Positions 45,311-56,210 are shown, numbered from the stretch's first letter. The stretch: 64,000 bases of DNA from Closterium sp. NIES-65 (GCA_948144175.1 CANXME010002473.1:328743-392742), one strand, 5' to 3'. A program made the numbers and translations. Notes: generated from the letters alone by a model not told the origin.

Positions 45311-47874
45311 TGCAAAATTGCAAGAACAAGGGTCTAGCGTGTGCAAAATTGCAAGAACAAGGGCCTAGCGTGTGCAAAATTGCAAGAACAAGGGCCTAGC
45401 GTGTGCAAAATTGCAAGAACAGGGGCCTAGCGTGTGAAAAATTGCAAGAACAAGGGCATAGCGTGTTCAAAATTGCAAGAACAAGGGTCTAGCGTGTGCA
45501 AAATAGCAAGAACAAGGGCCTAGCGTGTGCAAAATTGCAAGAACAAGGGCCTAGCTTTTGCAAAATTGCAAGAACAAGGGTCTAGCGTGTACAAAATAGC
45601 AAGAACGAGAGCATAGCGTCTGCAAAATTGCAAGAACGAGGGTCTAGCGTGTGCAAAATAGCAAGAACAAGGGCCTAGCGTGTGCAAAATTGCAAGAACA
45701 AGGGCCTAGCGTGTGCAAAATTGCAAGAACAAGGGCCTAGCGTGTGCAAAATTGCTAGAACAAGGGTCTAGCGTGTGCAAAATAGCAAGAACAAGGGTCT
45801 AGCGTGTGCAAAATTGCAAGAACAAGGGTCTAGCGTGTGCAAAATAGCAAGAACAAGGGCCTAGCGTGTGCAAAATTGCAAGAACAAGGGCCTAGCGTGT
45901 GCAAAATTGCAAGAACAAGGGTCTAGCATGTGCAAAATAGCAAGAGCAAGGGCATAGCGTATGCAAAATTGCAAGAACAAGGGTCTAGCGTGTGCAAAAT
46001 AGCAAGAACAAAGGCCTAGCGTGTGCAAAATTGCAAGAACAAGGGCCTAGCGTGTGCAAAATTGCAAGAACAAGGGCATAGCGTGTGCAAAATTGCAAGA
46101 ACAAGGGCCTAGCGTGTGCGAAATTGCAAGAACAAGGGCATAGCGTGTGCAAAAAAGCAAGAACAAGGGCATAGCGTGTGCAAAATTGCAAGAGCAAGGG
46201 TCTAGCGTGTGCAAAATTGCAAGAACAAGGGCATAGCGTGTGCAAACTTGCAAGAACTAGGGCCTAGCGTGTGCAAAATTGCAAGAACAAGGGCCTAGCG
46301 TGTGCAAAATTGCAAGAACAAGGGTCTAGCGTGTGCAAAATTGCAAGAACAAGGGTCTAGCGTGTGCAAAATTGCAAGAACAAGGGCCTAGCGTGTGCAA
46401 AATAGCAAGAACAAGGGCCTAGCGTGTGCAAAATTGCAAGAACAAGGGCCTAGCGTGTGCAAAATTGCAAGAACAGGGGCCTAGCGTGTGCAAAATTGCA
46501 AGAACAAGGGCATAGCGTGTGCAAAATTGCAAGAACAAGGGTCTAGCGTGTGCAAAATAGCAAGAGCAAGGGCCTAGCGTGTGCAAAATTGCAAGAACAA
46601 GGGCCTAGCTTTTGCAAAATTGCAAGAACAAGGGTCTAGCGTGTACAAAATAGCAAGAACGAGGGCATAGCGTCTGCAAAATTGCAAGAACGAGGGTCTA
46701 GCGTGTGCAAAATTGCAAGAACAAGGGGTTAGCGTGTGCAAAATAGCAAGAACAAGGGTCTAGCGTGTGCAAAATTACAAGAACAAGGGCCTAGCGTGTG
46801 CAAAATTGCAAGAACAAGGGGTTAGCGTGTGCAAAATTGCAGGAACAAGGGCCTAGCGTGTGCAAAATTGCTAGAACAAGGGTCTAGCGTGTGCAAAATA
46901 GCAAGAACAAGGGTCTAGCGTGTGCAAAATTACAAGAACAAGGGTCTAGCGTTTGCAAAATAGCAAGAACAAGGGCCTAGCGTGTCCAAAATTGCAAGAA
47001 CAAGGGCCTAGCGTGTGCAAAATTGCAAGAACAAGGGTCTAGCGTGTGCAAAATAGCAAGAGCAAGGGCATAGCGTATGCAAAATTGCAAGAACAAGGGT
47101 CTACCGTGTGCAAAATAGCAAGAACAAAGGCCTAGCGTGTGCAAAATTGCAAGAACAAGGGCCTAGCGTGTGCAAAATTGCAAGAACAATTGCCAAGCGT
47201 GTGCAACATTGCAAACACAAGGGCCTTGCGTGAGCGAAATTGCAAGAACAAGGGTCTAGCATGTGCAATATAGCAAGAACAAGGGCATAGCATGTGCAAA
47301 ATTGCAAGAACAAGGGTCTAGCGTATGCAAAATGGCAAGAACAAGGGCCTAGTGTGTGCCAAATTGCAAGAACAAGGGTCTAGCGTGTGCAAAATAGCAA
47401 GAACAAGGGCCTAGCGTGTGCCAAATTGCAAGAACAATGGTCTAGCGTGTGCAAAATAGCAAGAACAAGGGCCTAGCGTGTGCAAAATTGCAAGAACAAT
47501 GGTCTAGCGTGTGCAAAATAGTAAGAACAAGGGCATAGCGTGTGCAAAATTTCAAGAACAAGGGTCTAGCGTGTGCAAAATAGCAAGAACAAGGGCCTAG
47601 CGTATGCAAAATAGCAAGAACAAGGGCATAGCGTGTGCAAAATTGCAAGAACAAGGGTCTAGCGTGTGCAAAATTGCAAGAACAAGGGCCTAGCGTGTGC
47701 AAAATTGCAAGAACAAGGGTCTAGCGTGTGCAAAATAGCAAGAACAAGGGCCAAGCGTGTGCAAAACTGCAAGAACAAGGGCCTAGCGTGTGCAAAATTG
47801 CAAGAACAAGGGCCTAGCGTGTGCAAAATTGCAAGAACAAGGGCCTAGCGTGTGCAAAATTGCAAGAACAAGGG
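45311..47874. repeat. 31-bp satellite array, reverse polarity
   Basis: About 83 copies of the 31-bp unit seen at 1-380, reverse-complemented (GCAAGAACAAGGGCCTAGCG within each unit). Only the first 380 bp or so are covered by the visible left palindrome arm. Internal blocks recur (for example the CTTTTGCAAAATTGC variant near 45552 and 46611), indicating secondary duplication. No gene is present. Confidence 0.95.
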
Positions 47875-49225
47875 TTGAACACACGGTGGGTTGATCACAC
47901 CGTGAGTGGAACACACGGTGGGTTGAACACACGGTGGGTTGATCACACGGTGGGTTCAACACACGGTGCGTTGAACACACGGTGGGTGGAACACACGGTG
48001 GGTTGAACACATGGTGGGTTGAACACACGGTGGGTTGATCACACGGTGGGTGGAACACACAGTGGGTTGAACACACGGTGGGTTGAACACACGGAGGATT
48101 GAACACACGGTGGGTTGAAGACACTGTGGATTCAACACACGGTGGGTTCAACACACGGTGCGTTGAACACACGGTGGGTGGAACACACGGTGGGTTGAAC
48201 ACACGGTGGGTTGAACACACGGTGGGCTGATCACACATTTGGTTGAACACACGGTGGGTTCAACACACGGTGCGTTGAACACACGGTGGGTGGAACACAC
48301 CGTGGGTTGAACACAAGGTGGGTTGAAGACACGGTAGGTTGAACACACGGTGAGTTGAACACACGGTGGGTTGATCAGACGGTGGGTTGAACACACGGTG
48401 GGTTGAACACATGGTGGGTTGAACATACGGTGGGTTGATCACACGGTGGGTTGATCACACGGTGGGTTGATGACACGGTGGGTTCATCACACGGTGGGTT
48501 GAACACACGGTGGGTTGAACACACGGTGGGTTGAACACACGGAGGGTTGAACACACGGTGGGTTGAACACACGGTGCGTTGAACACACGGTGGGTTGAAC
48601 ACACGGTGCGTTGAACACACGGTGGGTTGAACACAAGGTGGGTTGAACACACGGTGGGTTGATCACATGGTGGGTGGAACACACGGTGGGTTGAACACAC
48701 AGTGGGTTGAACACACGATAGGTTGATCACACGGTGGGTTGATCACACGGTGGGTTGAACACACGGTAGGTTTAAGACACGGTGGGTTGAACACACGGTC
48801 GGTTCAAAACACGGTGGGTTCAACACACGGTGGGTTCAACACACGATGCGTTGAACACACGGCGGGTGGAACACATGGTGGGTTGAACACACGGTGGGTT
48901 GAAAACACGATAGGTTGAACACACGGTGAGTTGTACACACGGTGGGTTCAACACACGGTGGGTTGAACACACGGTGGGTTCAACACTCGGAGGGTGGAAC
49001 ACACGGTGGGTTGAACACATGGTGGGTTGAACATACGGTGGGTTGATCACACGGTGGGTGGAACACACGGTGGGTTGAACACACGATAGGTTGAACACAC
49101 GGTGGGTTGTACACACGGTGGGTTCAACACACGGTGGGTTGAACACACGGTGGGTTCAACATACGGTGGGTGGAACACACGGTGGGTTGAACACACGGTG
49201 GGTTGATCACACGGTGGGTTGATCA
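47873..49225. repeat. 16-bp satellite array
   Basis: About 85 tandem copies of GGTTGAACACACGGTG. Recurrent variants are GGTTGATC, GGTTCAAC, GGGTGGAAC and GTGCGTTG. This family occurs only once in the window. It joins the 31-bp array through a shared GGG on the left and the telomeric tract through a shared C on the right. The open frames here (Cys/Pro/Thr-rich) are periodic artefacts. Confidence 0.95.
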
Positions 49226-49257
49226 CCCTAAACCCTAAACCCTAAACCCTAAACCCT
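49226..49257. repeat. Interstitial telomeric repeat (CCCTAAA)4
   Basis: Four perfect CCCTAAA units (49226-49253) plus CCCT, which overlaps the CCCTTGTTC of the following 31-bp unit. The C-rich strand orientation means a former chromosome end would point left, with the 31-bp array as its subterminal sequence. It lies between arrays of different families, as expected of a telomere-involving fusion scar. Confidence 0.92.
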
Positions 49258-49738
49258 TGTTCTTGCAATTTTGCACACGCTAGGCCCTTGTTCTTGCTAT
49301 TTTGCACACGCTAGACCCTTGTTCTTGCAATTTTGCACACGCTAGGCCCTTGTTCTTCCAATTTTGCACATGCTAGACCCTTGTTCTTGCTATTCTGCAC
49401 ACGCTAGACCCTTGTTCTTGCAATTTTGCACACGCTAGGCCCTTGTTCTTGCTATTTTGCACACGATAGCCCCTTTTTCTTGCTATTTTGCACACACTAG
49501 GCCCTTGTTCTTGCAATTTTGCACACACTAGGCCATTGTTCCTGAACTTTTGTACACGCTAGGCCCTTGTTCTTGCAATTTTGCACAGGCTCCGCCCTTG
49601 TTCTTAATATTTTGCACACACTAGGCCCTTGTTCTTGCAATTTTGCACACGCTAGGCCCTTGTTCTTGCAATTTTGCACACGCTAGGCCCTTGTTCTTGC
49701 TATTTTGCACGCGCTAGGCCCTTGTTCTTGCAATTTTG
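49254..49738. repeat. 31-bp satellite array, forward polarity
   Basis: About 15.6 units in the orientation of 1-380 and opposite to 45311-47874, so the 16-bp array and telomeric tract are flanked by inverted 31-bp arrays. Several units are more diverged than elsewhere (for example near 49540-49600). Confidence 0.95.
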
Positions 49739-49799
49739 CCAATGCTTCAGGTTTAGGGTTTAGGCAGAGCTTGCCTGGTCCAGGAGCGTGCCTGGCACG
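49736..49799. other. Second occurrence of the palindrome spacer, reverse-complemented
   Basis: Matches the reverse complement of 22041-22104 (coordinate sum 71840). It includes the telomeric stub as TTTAGGG (49750-49764), the 17-bp stub and the snap-back next to the LTR. Its outer end meets the 31-bp array at the shared bases TTGC(C). Confidence 0.93.
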
Positions 49800-50093
49800 C
49801 TGTCGACTTTGCTCTGCTGGAGCGCGGTCGACCAAGTCGTGTTGGAATGCGGTCGACCATGCTGTGCTGGCAGTTGACCAACCTGAATGCTAGCTCTGAT
49901 GAAGTCTTGCATTGCCAACTTCATTGTACCATTGTTTTGATCTTTTCTTAGTGAAACTCTTGCCAAATTGCCCCGTGAACTAGCAAGCAGTGTTAGCACT
50001 AGGAAAACGTCTAAGGACCAACGAACGCAGAGATCACACGAGCACACGTGCCTAGCCAGTAGTCTAGCTCCCGTTGTAGTAGTTATCTCCGCA
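49800..50093 (+). repeat. 5' LTR of Copia copy 3
   Basis: Sequence as in the 5' LTR of copies 1 and 2. It is preceded by GGCACG of the array rather than by the 18-bp internal string that precedes copy 2. Confidence 0.9.
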
Positions 50094-50199
50094 TGGTGCG
50101 GTGAGCGTGGACGGCACACGACTTACCTTTAAGTCAGGTCGACGTAGATACCACTTACCTATTTCGTAGTTACAGGCCGGCAACTGTGCAGTAGTCACT

Positions 50200-51699
50200 A
50201 TGGTAGGAGCCGTAGGTGACGCGGGGGTGGTGGACACCCTGGAGGCACGGTTGGAGAACGCGAGGAGGAAGCATGAGGCCAATGAGTATGGCGACTTGCC
50301 CTGGGCGGTCGTCGAGGCTGGACTCCGCTCCACGTGGGTGACGGAGCACCCGTCTCGACCTACCTCTCCTCGTCCGGTGAACAACGAAGGCGGCGTCGAC
50401 GTGGGCGTCAACGCCGGGGGTGGTCAAGTCGATAGTAGTGCTGGAGGCATGTCGAGGCAGAGAGGTGTGATACACGCCAGTGAAGTCGGCGGCGTTCAGG
50501 TGCGAGGGATGCAGACATCGGCGGCTGCAGGCTCTTCGCAGGGTGACGTCGGAGTTCGACGGAGTGGGCTGTCGCCGATGTCGGCGTCCCAGGTGACAGC
50601 AGGTGGAATTGCACCGAGCTACGGCTACTTCAAGTTCACGCCGGACAGGATCTCGGTCACCCCCCCACTGGTCGGTCGACCCGACATTCTCACCTGGAAA
50701 GAAGCTATCGAGCCCCATCTGGAGATGGCCGGGCTGATCGGCTTCGCCCGAGGGACCGTGGCGACGCGTGGGGAGAACCACCCCGACTTAAGGGCGGAGT
50801 TTCGCGCCGTGCAGCTGCTGACCTTCGCGGTCATCTCGCGGTGCTGCTCGCCAGGGGTGCAGATTGCCTTAAAGTGGTGCCGAGAGTACATCGACGCCGG
50901 CCACCGGGCGTGGCACTTCATCGAGTCGACGTACCAGGTCACCGACGACCTGTTTATCGCCCAGCTGGAGGGACAGCTGACGCACCTGCGTATGGGTGAC
51001 GATGAGACAGCGACCGACTACTGCAACCGGGCCCGGCGAATTCTCGCCACCATCAGGATGGCCGGCGCGCAGTACTCCACGGCGTCGTACATCACCCATG
51101 TCATGCAGGGACTCTCCAGCAGCTATAACCTCCTGAAGCGGCTGTCCATGGCGCCGGGCACGAGGGCGACGCTCAACGAGGACAACTTGACCTCGTACAT
51201 CCTGCAGGACGAGGCGATGCAGGAGGCTGAGCGGTCGCAGGAACTCTTGGCGCAGGCCAACTTCGTCGCCCCGGCGAAGCAAGGAGGCCGACCAGGAGAG
51301 CGCGGACAGTCTGGTGGCGGCGGGAGCGGTGGCTGGAAGTCGGCCAAGGAGGTCGACAAGAAGAAGTCGACCAAGAACAGCGGTCGAGGAGGAGGAGGTC
51401 GACGACGGGAGTGCTGGCTGTGCGGCGACCCCGACCACCTCTCCTTCGAGTGCCCCGACCGCAGTGACTCCGACGACGACGACAAGGGAGGCCGCGGGAG
51501 GTCTGACAGTCATCGTCCCCGTCGAGGAGGAAATCGGCCGCGCAAGGAGAAGCAGTCGACCAAGACGTCGACTTCGGCGAAGGACGCCGACTCCCCTGCT
51601 TGCGGCAAGGCGCGGGACGACAAGACGGCGTCGTGCTCACTGGTCGGCATCGTGGAGCCGACCGTCTCTCTGGCGCCGGAGGCTGGGGAGGACTTCTAG
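50200..51699 (+). CDS. gag: Gag polyprotein, Copia copy 3
   Basis: 499 codons, protein identical to copies 1 and 2, with the CCHC knuckle at 405-418 intact and the same TAG ending. The absence of any amino-acid change in three copies shows that the duplications are recent. It does not by itself show selection on Gag. Confidence 0.93.
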   Translation: MVGAVGDAGVVDTLEARLENARRKHEANEYGDLPWAVVEAGLRSTWVTEHPSRPTSPRPVNNEGGVDVGVNAGGGQVDSSAGGMSRQRGVIHASEVGGVQVRGMQTSAAAGSSQGDVGVRRSGLSPMSASQVTAGGIAPSYGYFKFTPDRISVTPPLVGRPDILTWKEAIEPHLEMAGLIGFARGTVATRGENHPDLRAEFRAVQLLTFAVISRCCSPGVQIALKWCREYIDAGHRAWHFIESTYQVTDDLFIAQLEGQLTHLRMGDDETATDYCNRARRILATIRMAGAQYSTASYITHVMQGLSSSYNLLKRLSMAPGTRATLNEDNLTSYILQDEAMQEAERSQELLAQANFVAPAKQGGRPGERGQSGGGGSGGWKSAKEVDKKKSTKNSGRGGGGRRRECWLCGDPDHLSFECPDRSDSDDDDKGGRGRSDSHRPRRGGNRPRKEKQSTKTSTSAKDADSPACGKARDDKTASCSLVGIVEPTVSLAPEAGEDF

Positions 51700-51702
51700 G
51701 CG

Positions 51703-54700
51703 GTGGCGGCGGCTGTGCAGGCGAACCCGGCGGTGGTCCTGCTCGACAGCGGTTGCTCCCACCACCTAATGGGGACGAAGGAAGCCTTCGTCGACCTGCA
51801 GCCGAGCGGCTTCATCAAGCACGTGCGCGGCTTCAATGGGGCGCTGCAGGATGTCCAGGGCCGCGGCACCATCGCTCTGCAAGGGGAGGCCGGGAAGCAG
51901 GTGCTCATCCCCGACGTGCTGTACGTCCCGGGTGTGCGGGCGAACTTGCTGTCGTCCGGCCAGCTGAAGGAGCACGGTGTGAAGCTGCAAGAGGATGGCG
52001 ACGGGATGCTGCTCGTCTCGGCAACGGGAGAAGTGCTCGGACGGGCGACGTACTCCGGGCGTGTCCTCTGCACCGACCTGCGTCCCTGCCCAACGAGGTC
52101 GACGTCGACAACGCCGGAGGTTGTGGCCCTGCGGGCGATTGTCTCAACAACGAAGTCGACGCCGGACCGAATGCATGCGAGGCTTGCACATGTCGGCATG
52201 GACACCATACGGAGCTCGGCGAAGAACGAGGTCGCCATTGGGTTGGATCTCAAGTCGGCGACGGGCGCCGACTCCCCGTGTGTCTTGTGCGTCGGCGGGA
52301 AGCTGGCGCGGCACACCTTCCCCGACCAAGGCTCCGACGCCGACGATGTGCTGGCAGTCGTGCACATCGACCTGTGCGGGCCGTTCCGCATGGCTGCCAA
52401 GGATGGCAGCCTGTACTTCTTGTTGCTGAAGGACCACAAGACCCGCTACGTGTGGGTGAAGCCGATCACCAAGAAGTCGGACGCGTTGCCGGTGTTTGTG
52501 CAGTGGCTGGCGGTGGCTGAGCGGCAGACGAAGAAGTCGGTGTTGATGCTGCGCTCTGACCGGGGAGGGGAGTTCCTCGGGAAGCAGTTCATCGACTTCG
52601 TGAACGACAAAGGGATCGTCCACGACCTGACCTGCCCATACACCCCGCAGCAGAACGGCATGGCGGAGCGGGAGATGCGGACGGTAGTGGAGTCGGTGCG
52701 GACAATGCTGTTGCCCATGGGCGTGCAGCACCACTGGTGGCACCTCGCTCTCCGGCAGGCCGTCTGGGTCCGCAACTGCCTTGAGAGGTCGACGCTGCCG
52801 CCGGGGACGACGCCGTACCAACTGCTGACCGGGAAGAAGCCCGACTTGTCGCTGGCGCGGGTGTGGGGCTGCATGGCGCAGTTCTTAGTCCCCGAGCAGC
52901 AGCGTGGTGGGAAGCTGCAGCCGAAGGCAAAGTGGGGTCTGCACCTTGGCGTGTCGGCAGCGAGCAAGGGCTGGGAGCTCCTCGACGTCGACACCGACCG
53001 GGTGGTCACCACGTCGGACGTGGTGTTCTACGAGGAGATGTCGCTGGCCGAGTGGAAAACGGCGTCCGGGTCGGTGTCCGGCCGTTCGTCCCTCACTCCG
53101 CCATCTGACACCTCGTCGGCGACGCTGCCACTGCTTGCCGAGATCGGTGAGCTTTCTGTACAGGACGTCGAGGACGTCCGCCCCCCTGCTCCTCCTCCTG
53201 CGACCCCCGCCCCTCCCCTCGTGGTCGATCTGCGTCGGCTGACCTCGGTGTCGGCCTCCGGCGATGAGGGGAGTGGTGCGACGCCGCCTTCGGCCAAATG
53301 CATCGCCGGTGGCCGACGCGACGAGCGGCAGGGCGACGTGGGCTTGCAGTCGACGTCGACAGGGGAGGAGCAGGTCGATAAGCAGGTCGAGGACCAGCGG
53401 CCAGCAGAGGAGCAGGCAGCAATGACGCCGACCAAGGAGCAGTCGGCGACCGGGCAGTCGGCAGGGGAGCCGACCATAGGGGAGAAGTCGGCTGGGACGC
53501 CGGCTGACGAGCAGCAGGTCGTCGAGGGCAGCGGCAATGATGGAGGGGACGCCGAGGAGGTCCAGCCAGGACCACGGCATTCAGGCCGACTTCGGAGGCC
53601 GCCTGACTTCTTCGTCCCCGCTGCCTTCACCACGGTGTACGACGTGGACGATGAGGCCGACGACCTGCTGTACGACGATGCCGAGGAGGATGAAGAGTTT
53701 CCAGAGCTCGACCCCGACATGTTAGCCGACCTCGAGCACCGTTGGGACATCTCGACGATGACGGTGAAGGAGGCGTTGGCGAGCTGGAAGGGCCCGGCAG
53801 TGAAGGCCGCCATGGAGGAGGAGATTCGCAGCCTCCTCAACATGGGAACGTGGGAGTTGGTCGAACGTCCGCCGGGAGTGAACGTCATGAAGAACCGGTG
53901 GGTGTTTACGACGAAGTACCACGTCGACGACACCGTCGAGCGCGAAAAGGCGAGGCTGGTGGTGAAGGGCTTCACGCAGGTGTATGGCGCCGACTACGAC
54001 GAGACGTTCGCGCCGGTGGGCAGCTACGTCACGCTGAGGATCTTCCTCAGTATCGTCGCCGTCCGCAACCTCAACCTGATGCAGCTCGACATGAAGAACG
54101 CCTTCTTGCAGAGCAAGCTCGACAGGGTGCTCTACATGTCCCAGCCAGACTACTTCAATGACGGGATCGGCCGGGTGTGCAAGCTGCTGAAGAGCCTGTA
54201 CGGGCTAAAGCAGTCGCCGCTGCTGTGGTACTTGGCGCTCAATGACGTGCAGGTCGGCGCCGGGTGGAAGAAGAGCCAGGTCGACGAGGCTCTCTACTGC
54301 AAGGTCGGAGAGGACGGAGTGGCCTGCTGGGTGCTGGTCTACATCGACGACCTACTTGCCGCCAGCAGTAGCACCGCGATGTTGAAGGAGCTGAAGGAGC
54401 TGCTGGAAGCCGCCTTCGAGCTGCGTGAGATCTCGCCGGTGCAGAAGTACCTCGGGCTGGAGATCGTCCGCGACAGGTCGGCGGGGAAGCTGTGGCTGCA
54501 CCAGCAGGGCTACGCCGACAAGCTGCGTAGGCGCTTCATCGACGAGGAGCAGACCGGGCGCACCCCGAAGACGCCGGTCTCTGTCGCCGCCTACGCTGAG
54601 CTCACGTTCGATGATGAGGAGGCACAGGAGCGGCAAGAGGAGGAGTACCGGCAGAAGGTCGGCTCGCTGCAGTTCGCGGCGACGACGACGAGGCCGGACA

Positions 54701-55350
54701 TCGCCTTCGCCTGCAGCAAGCTGGGGAGCGGTCTCACGGTGAGGAGCGACCAGCACTGGCGTGAGGTCGCCCGCTGCCTCGTCTACCTCGCCAATACGCG
54801 TGACACCGCCCTGGAGTTCGGCGGTGGACCTGAGTCGCTGGACCTGGTCGGCTACGTGGACGCCGACGACGCCGGTGACAAGCAGAACAGGACGAGCACG
54901 AGTGGCTACGTGTTCGTCTATGGAGGGGCTGCAGTCTCCTGGTCGAGCCAGCGCATCAAGTGTGCGACGTTGTCGTCGACTGAGTCGGAGTACGTGGCAG
55001 CCACCGAAGCCGGCAAGGAAGGACGTCGACTTCGTTTCCTCCTTGCAGAGTTCCGGCAGCTGGATGCCGGGAAGCCGACCGTCCTTCGGGTGGACAACAA
55101 GTCGCCTATCTCAGTCGCCGAGGGCATGGGGTTGACGGGCAACCTCAAGCACATGGAGCGGCGACAGGCCTGGCTGCAGCACATGGTGAAGCGCGGGAAG
55201 TTCTCGTTGAGGTACATCCCAACCACTGAGCAGCCGGCCGACTTCCTGACGAAGGCGCTGCACTATCCGGCCTTCAACCGGTGCTCCGTCGCAATCGGCC
55301 AGGTGCGCTTGGCCGACGTGGGCGACGGCGACAACGACGTGCAGCAGTAG
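51703..55350 (+). CDS. pol: Pol polyprotein, Copia copy 3
   Basis: 1215 codons. The only protein difference seen from copies 1 and 2 is Gly925 to Arg (GGG to AGG at 54475), between the YIDD motif and RNase H, in the segment IVRDGSAGKL. That is not a catalytic residue, so all active-site motifs remain. As in the other copies, the frame follows an in-frame TAG and lacks an ATG before the protease DSG. Confidence 0.93.
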   Translation: MAAAVQANPAVVLLDSGCSHHLMGTKEAFVDLQPSGFIKHVRGFNGALQDVQGRGTIALQGEAGKQVLIPDVLYVPGVRANLLSSGQLKEHGVKLQEDGDGMLLVSATGEVLGRATYSGRVLCTDLRPCPTRSTSTTPEVVALRAIVSTTKSTPDRMHARLAHVGMDTIRSSAKNEVAIGLDLKSATGADSPCVLCVGGKLARHTFPDQGSDADDVLAVVHIDLCGPFRMAAKDGSLYFLLLKDHKTRYVWVKPITKKSDALPVFVQWLAVAERQTKKSVLMLRSDRGGEFLGKQFIDFVNDKGIVHDLTCPYTPQQNGMAEREMRTVVESVRTMLLPMGVQHHWWHLALRQAVWVRNCLERSTLPPGTTPYQLLTGKKPDLSLARVWGCMAQFLVPEQQRGGKLQPKAKWGLHLGVSAASKGWELLDVDTDRVVTTSDVVFYEEMSLAEWKTASGSVSGRSSLTPPSDTSSATLPLLAEIGELSVQDVEDVRPPAPPPATPAPPLVVDLRRLTSVSASGDEGSGATPPSAKCIAGGRRDERQGDVGLQSTSTGEEQVDKQVEDQRPAEEQAAMTPTKEQSATGQSAGEPTIGEKSAGTPADEQQVVEGSGNDGGDAEEVQPGPRHSGRLRRPPDFFVPAAFTTVYDVDDEADDLLYDDAEEDEEFPELDPDMLADLEHRWDISTMTVKEALASWKGPAVKAAMEEEIRSLLNMGTWELVERPPGVNVMKNRWVFTTKYHVDDTVEREKARLVVKGFTQVYGADYDETFAPVGSYVTLRIFLSIVAVRNLNLMQLDMKNAFLQSKLDRVLYMSQPDYFNDGIGRVCKLLKSLYGLKQSPLLWYLALNDVQVGAGWKKSQVDEALYCKVGEDGVACWVLVYIDDLLAASSSTAMLKELKELLEAAFELREISPVQKYLGLEIVRDRSAGKLWLHQQGYADKLRRRFIDEEQTGRTPKTPVSVAAYAELTFDDEEAQERQEEEYRQKVGSLQFAATTTRPDIAFACSKLGSGLTVRSDQHWREVARCLVYLANTRDTALEFGGGPESLDLVGYVDADDAGDKQNRTSTSGYVFVYGGAAVSWSSQRIKCATLSSTESEYVAATEAGKEGRRLRFLLAEFRQLDAGKPTVLRVDNKSPISVAEGMGLTGNLKHMERRQAWLQHMVKRGKFSLRYIPTTEQPADFLTKALHYPAFNRCSVAIGQVRLADVGDGDNDVQQ

Positions 55351-56210
55351 GTGCCATGCCCTCTTGCATGGCTGGTGCGGTGGACGACGTGCGGTGTGTT
55401 GGGTGCACGTCGACGAGCTATTCTCCGAGGAGTACTGCCGAGTGGACTTGAGGGGGACCAAGCGTGAACGCGGCAGGGGAGTGTCAACGGGAGTTGTATG
55501 TTGGCCCCGTCCACGCTTGGGCGGAGCCGACATCGTGGTCGGGTGTTAGGGGAGCAGCTGACCTGCAGCAGTGGGCGAGCTGGTCGACGAGGAGGTCGAC
55601 CTGCACGGGGACCACTGCACGGGCGCCGACTTCGGGGTGGCGCCAACTTCGGGGAGGTCGACTTAAGCGTCGACCTGCGGAGGACGTCAACTTGGGAAGC
55701 CGACTTTGGTGGTCGGATGATGTGCTGGTCGACCTGCGGGTGGTTGACTGGACCGGTGGTCGACGAAGGAGGGGTCGACGTCGAGTAGCAGGACGTCGAG
55801 CAGTCAGGACGTCGAGCAGTCGGGCGTCGAGCAGTCGGGCGTCGAGTGACATGGTCGTCGACCGAGGGGCATGGTCGACCCGGTGAGGTCGACAACGAGG
55901 TGGTCGTCGACTTGGGAGGTCGACGGACACGTACGGGAGTTGCTGGTCGATGTGGTTGCCCGGTCGACCAGGTTACCTGGGTGACGAAGTGCTGCGGAGG
56001 AGTGCGACGGTCGCCCAGGCGAAGCTGGCGAGACCGACCTTGGTGGTGGTATCACGAGGTGGTCGTGGCAGATCAAAGGTAGCCGTCAGCCCGAGGCTGA
56101 CGTGGTGTGTGTGTGCTGTGCAGGTGATGAGGCTCGGCATACCAATCATCTGCACGCACCTGCAAAGCGGGTGCACTGCTGGCACACCGTCGACCTGAAG
56201 CATTGGCAAG

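Larger units (their letters stand above)
22106..45688. repeat. Right arm of giant palindrome
   Basis: Mirror image of 1-22040. It differs mainly by a third copy of a 1573-bp unit (the left arm has two) and by small indels in the hexamer array. Beyond about 45688 the left partner is outside the window, so the true arm end is unknown. Confidence 0.95.

Noticed and set aside
45311..47874. CRISPR-like array (repeat length 31 bp)
   Set aside because: Units are head-to-tail with no unique spacers, and the context is a eukaryotic retrotransposon.
47783..48250. Cys/Pro/Thr-rich 155-codon frame on the minus strand of the 16-bp array
   Set aside because: It is a periodic translation of the 16-bp satellite and spans the 31/16-bp array boundary.
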